Source: Ophthalmolycus amberensis (lineage: Eukaryota > Chordata > Actinopteri > Perciformes > Zoarcidae). Taken from it: 64,000 nt of DNA. Each line of letters starts with the position of its first letter. Position 1 is the stretch's first letter. Of the stretch, positions 60,434-64,000 are shown in pieces. The DNA lies in assembly GCA_024529925.1 (NCBI GenBank), contig JAFEUB010001548.1, positions 744,001 through 808,000 on the forward strand, in the 5' to 3' direction. The notes below the pieces were generated by a model, which had not been told where the DNA came from, made no database searches, and saw only the letters and a program-made list of their open reading frames with translations. A program made the translations under genes and the position numbers.

Positions 60434-63046
60434 ATGCAGCTAGCCGCTTCAATTCCTGTCTTGCAAGTTTATAGAAAAATAAAGGTGAGGCTGCGAAGAA
60501 ACAATAGTAAACATGCAAACTTATCAAACTTAGCATACATTCCTCGTCAGCCTGTCCAAATAAATTGGGCAAAGAAAGATTTAACCACATTAAACTTAGC
60601 TTTATTAAATGTCAGGTCTCTGTCAGGAAAAACATTTTTAATCAATGATTTTATTGTTAGGCACAAACTGGACATTTTGTTTTTAACTGAAACTTGGTTA
60701 AATCAAGATAACAGTGCAGCTGTTCTTATTGAATCAACACCTCCCAACTTCAGTTTCATGAGTGAAACAAGAGCGCATAAGAAAGGAGGTGGAGTTGCTG
60801 TTTTATTTAATGATTCTCTTCAATGCAAGCAGATGTCCTTTGGTCATTTTAGTTCTTTTGAATATGTGGCTCTGAATTCCACTCAAGCTTTATTCCTAAA
60901 CATTTACAGACCGCCTAAATACTGTGCGACCTTCTTTGATGAGTTTACTGAACTGCTGTCTGTAATCTGTATTGATTTTGACTGTGTTGTTATTGTTGGT
61001 GACTTTAATATCCATGTTGATAATCCCCAGGACAGAGAGTCTATAGAACTATGTGGTGTCCTTGATAACTATGATCTGACTCAGCATGTGACAGGACCCA
61101 CCCACAACAGGGGGCACACTTTGGACCTAATCATCACCAAAGGTGTAAACATTTCCAAGGTCGCTGTGGCTGATGTTGCACTCTCTGATCATTTCTGTGT
61201 TTTCTTTGAGAGTGCAATCTCCTTGCACACAAATGTCCAAACCAAGGTTGTGACAAAGCGTTACATCTCTGAAAACACCAGTGAACTATTTATTCAGAAG
61301 TTCTCCTCCACACCAGCCCTCTCTTGCCTCTCAGTCAATGAGCTTGTAGATGGCTTCAATTTTAAAGTTAAAAATATTATTGATGCCATTGCACCCACTA
61401 AAGTGAAGGTTGTCTCGGGTAAGCAAAGATCTCCTTGGAGAAATGCTACGCTGGTCAAAATAGAGAAACGAGAGTGTCGGAAAACTGAGCGCAGGTGGCG
61501 AAAAACTAATCTCCAGGTTCACTGTGACATCTATAAAGAGAGACTTCGCAATTATAATTTGGAACTTAGAAATGCAAGGCAGTCATTCTTCTCTGACATC
61601 ATAACCAAAAACAAGAACAATACACGCGCCTTATTTGCTACCGTCGACAGGCTAACAAACCCTCCAGTGTCGGTAGCTGCTGAGCTCCAATCCACCTGGG
61701 CATGCAATCAATTTGCCACCTTTTTTACTGACAAAATTCAGAAAATTAGACAAGCAGTCAGTGCCTCCACATCAACCACAGGATATGTGTTGTCCCGATC
61801 TAACATCCATTCAAATATCATGACACAATTTCATTCAATCGACCGTAGAAGCCTAGAAGACATCATACAACATCTGAAGTCATCCTCCTGCTGCTTGGAT
61901 ATTCTACCAACACACTTTTTCAAAAATATTTCAAACTGCATGACCACTGATCTTTTACAAATTGTAAACACATCCCTTCTCTCAGGTGTCTTCCCACAAG
62001 CCCTAAAAACTGCAGTTATTAAACCACTCCTAAAGAAAGCTAGTTTAGACTCCGCAACGATGAAAAATGATAGGCCAATATCAAACCTCCCATTTTTAAG
62101 TAAAATAATTGAAAAAGCGGTTTTCCAACAGCTGACCGACTTCTTGGCCGTAAATAACTGCTTTGATGTTTTCCAGTCAGGCTTTCGACAGCACCACAGC
62201 ACTGAAACTGCTCTTGTTAAGGTTTTCAACGACATCCACTTAAACATAGACAATGGCAGAAGTTCAGTCTTAGTGTTACTAGATCTCAGTGCTGCATTCG
62301 ACACGGTCGACCATGCCATACTCCTAGAAAGACTAAAAATCTGGGTGGGACTCTCTGGCACAGCACTTAACTGGTTTGAATCCTACTTGAAGGGCCGAGA
62401 ATACTTTGTGTCTGTAGCTGATTACACATCAGAGCTGACTAAAGTGACATGTGGTGTTCCCCAAGGTTCAATACTGGGGCCTCTTCTGTTCAACATCTAC
62501 ATGCTTCCACTAGCTCAGATTATGGAAAACAACAAAGTGTGTTATCATAATTATGCAGACGACACACAAATCTACATAACTATGTCACCAGGGGACTATA
62601 ATCCCATACAAGGGCTGGGTAACTGCATTGAACAAATCAACAACTGGATGTGCCAGAATTTTCTTCAATTAAACAAAGATAAAACAGAAGTAATTGTTTT
62701 TGGTACCAAGGACGAACAATTGAAAATCACCGCTCAGCTTCAGTCACTGATGTTAAAACCCACAAACCAAGCCAGAAATCTAGGTGTAGTTATGGATTCA
62801 GACCTCAACCTGAACAGCCATATCAAGACAATTACAAAATCAGCCTACTATCACCTGAAGAATATATCAAGGATTAGAGGATTTATGTCTCAACAGGATT
62901 TGGAAAAACTTGTCCATGCATTTATCTTCAGCAGACTGGACTACTGTAACGGTGTGTTTACAGGTCTCTGTAAAAAATCCGTCAGAAAGCTGCAGCTCGA
63001 GTCCTCACTAAGACCAGGAGGGTGGACCACATCACTCCAGTTCTGA
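60434..63046 (+). CDS. L2-type ORF2: endonuclease-reverse transcriptase (C-terminus frameshifted)
   Basis: Retrotransposon polyprotein that nicks DNA and reverse-transcribes its own RNA. Endonuclease motifs by order: LALLNVRSL (about residue 55), DILFLTETW, NIYRPP, VVIVGDFNIHVD, SDHFCVFF. RT motifs: DRPISNLPFLSKIIEKAVFQ, FQSGFRQHHSTETAL, VLLDLSAAFDTVDHAILLER, GVPQGSILGPLLFNIYM, YADDTQIYI and LNKDKTEVIVFG. The three catalytic Asp are present. The frame ends early: just after VRKLQLE near 62998, about 20 nt found in relatives seem to be missing, so the conserved HWLPVQQRI region is out of frame. Probably inactive, but young. Confidence 0.9.
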   Translation: MQLAASIPVLQVYRKIKVRLRRNNSKHANLSNLAYIPRQPVQINWAKKDLTTLNLALLNVRSLSGKTFLINDFIVRHKLDILFLTETWLNQDNSAAVLIESTPPNFSFMSETRAHKKGGGVAVLFNDSLQCKQMSFGHFSSFEYVALNSTQALFLNIYRPPKYCATFFDEFTELLSVICIDFDCVVIVGDFNIHVDNPQDRESIELCGVLDNYDLTQHVTGPTHNRGHTLDLIITKGVNISKVAVADVALSDHFCVFFESAISLHTNVQTKVVTKRYISENTSELFIQKFSSTPALSCLSVNELVDGFNFKVKNIIDAIAPTKVKVVSGKQRSPWRNATLVKIEKRECRKTERRWRKTNLQVHCDIYKERLRNYNLELRNARQSFFSDIITKNKNNTRALFATVDRLTNPPVSVAAELQSTWACNQFATFFTDKIQKIRQAVSASTSTTGYVLSRSNIHSNIMTQFHSIDRRSLEDIIQHLKSSSCCLDILPTHFFKNISNCMTTDLLQIVNTSLLSGVFPQALKTAVIKPLLKKASLDSATMKNDRPISNLPFLSKIIEKAVFQQLTDFLAVNNCFDVFQSGFRQHHSTETALVKVFNDIHLNIDNGRSSVLVLLDLSAAFDTVDHAILLERLKIWVGLSGTALNWFESYLKGREYFVSVADYTSELTKVTCGVPQGSILGPLLFNIYMLPLAQIMENNKVCYHNYADDTQIYITMSPGDYNPIQGLGNCIEQINNWMCQNFLQLNKDKTEVIVFGTKDEQLKITAQLQSLMLKPTNQARNLGVVMDSDLNLNSHIKTITKSAYYHLKNISRIRGFMSQQDLEKLVHAFIFSRLDYCNGVFTGLCKKSVRKLQLESSLRPGGWTTSLQF

Positions 63047-63321
63047 GGTCTTTGCACTGGCTTCCTGTCCAACAAAGAATTGACTTTAAAATCCTGCTGT
63101 TGGTTTACAAAGCAGTGAATGGTTTGGGACCAAAATACATCTCTGATCTGCTACTACCTTATGAACCATCCCGACCCCTCAGGTCGTCTGGGACCGGTCT
63201 ACTTTCTGTTCCCAGAGTCAGAACTAAACATGGAGAAGCAGCGTTCAGTTTTTCTGCTCCACATATCTGGAACAAAGTCTTCCAAAGTCTGCTTTTAATG
63301 GTTTTATGTGAAGCACTTTGA
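63022..63321 (+). pseudogene. Out-of-frame C-terminus of the L2 ORF2
   Basis: DHITPVLRSLHWLPVQQRID, FKILLLVYKAVNGLGPKYIS and FSAPHIWNKVFQSLL are conserved L2-clade C-terminal motifs. After WNK the usual tail is shortened, pointing to a second small deletion before the 3' UTR. Confidence 0.85.
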
Positions 63322-63381
63322 ATTACCTTGTTGTTGAAATGTGCTATACAAATAAACTTGCCTTGCCTTGCCTTGCCTTGC

Positions 63382-64000
63382 CCTTAACATGAGAATCTGA
63401 TCAGTGATCCCGATCACCAGGTTTCACTTGCCACCTACACCTTTTGTACTTGGCTCCACTATTTCAGGTATTTACAGTGCGGTATGTAAAATGAAAGTCA
63501 GTGCAGCTTAGTTAGTTTAATGATTTAATTTCCGGGGTGTGCTAGTAAATACATTTTCAGTCAGTTGCTCTCATCAAAGGAAGAGGAAAGTACATGGCTT
63601 TGTATGCTGGTTACTCTGGAAATGTGTGCGCAAGTAGTGTATGTGTGTGTGCGTGTGTGTGTGTGTGTGTGTGCGTGTGTGTGATGAGTTGTGTTGAATT
63701 CCTTTCATGTCAACGTCCCACCACATCACCTTCTTATCCAGACAATCCTGAAACAGGTTGACTTCATGAAATATTTGAACCAAAACTCAAATGGCAGTTG
63801 GGTATCTGTGCAAGAAAAGATGTGGTGTATTTAGCTGTCTGGGCTCCACAAGAGGACATTTACTTGTCATGGGTTGTGCTACTCAACCGGTGAAAATAGT
63901 ATATTCAAATTCAAATACATTTCAGTAAAGTATCATTTTTCTGTAGCTCTGAAATGTCTGTGCATCAAATATAATTAATGTTCCATTGTTCACGTTGTGT
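63382..64000. other. Window end without recognised gene
   Basis: Contains a (GT)n run at 63640-63692; otherwise nothing recognised. Confidence 0.4.

Larger units (their letters stand above)
60434..63381 (+). mobile_element. Nearly full-length L2-clade LINE
   Basis: One 870-codon frame (60434-63046) encodes an apurinic-type endonuclease and a reverse transcriptase; 63022-63321 continues the C-terminus in another frame. The 3' UTR is very short and ends GTGCTATACAAATAAACTTG followed by CCTTG repeats (63357-63380), the usual L2-type terminus. No ORF1 is seen upstream, so the 5' end is truncated or unrecognised. Confidence 0.9.

Overview
The window looks like a piece of a ray-finned (teleost, probably spiny-rayed) fish chromosome. 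It holds intron-split vertebrate genes with GT/AG splice sites, a dense load of teleost-type LINEs, SINEs and DNA-transposon relics, and many microsatellites. Three genes can be read exon by exon: ppp6c (minus strand, 2907-11003, complete, 7 coding exons, 305 aa), megf9 (plus strand, 12983-41683, 6 coding exons, about 618 aa if one frameshift is disregarded) and a TNF-superfamily ligand most like tnfsf15/TL1A (plus strand, 45283-48658, 4 exons, 242 aa). The human orthologues of all three map to 9q32-q33, so the block looks like conserved vertebrate synteny.

Layout: 1-410 is a truncated LINE 3' end. 411-2906 is the region downstream of ppp6c, including its probable 3' UTR. 2907-11003 is ppp6c; its first intron carries a 3.1-kb minisatellite with about 70 AP-1 consensus sites, followed by an inverted repeat whose right arm is tandemly amplified. 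ppp6c and megf9 are divergent, with about 2 kb between their start codons. megf9 occupies 12983-41683; its 12.8-kb second intron contains a Tc1-like transposase relic, a 23-bp tandem array, a 1.6-kb pentanucleotide array and several SINE/LINE pieces. A short minisatellite lies just upstream of the tnfsf15-like gene. From 48.7 kb to the end there is no host gene that I can support: the region is a graveyard of non-LTR retrotransposons, a hAT fragment and an imperfect tandem duplication, ending in a nearly full-length L2-clade element (60434-63381).

Functionally, the three genes are not an operon or a system. PPP6C is a cytosolic PP2A-like phosphatase catalytic subunit, MEGF9 a single-pass membrane protein with laminin-type EGF modules, and TNFSF15 a type II membrane cytokine. 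I found no previously undescribed gene system. The most distinctive signals are the AP-1-site minisatellite in ppp6c intron 1, the one-base frameshift in megf9 exon 3, the uORF abutting the megf9 start, the arrays that grew out of dispersed repeats, and two long inverted repeats.
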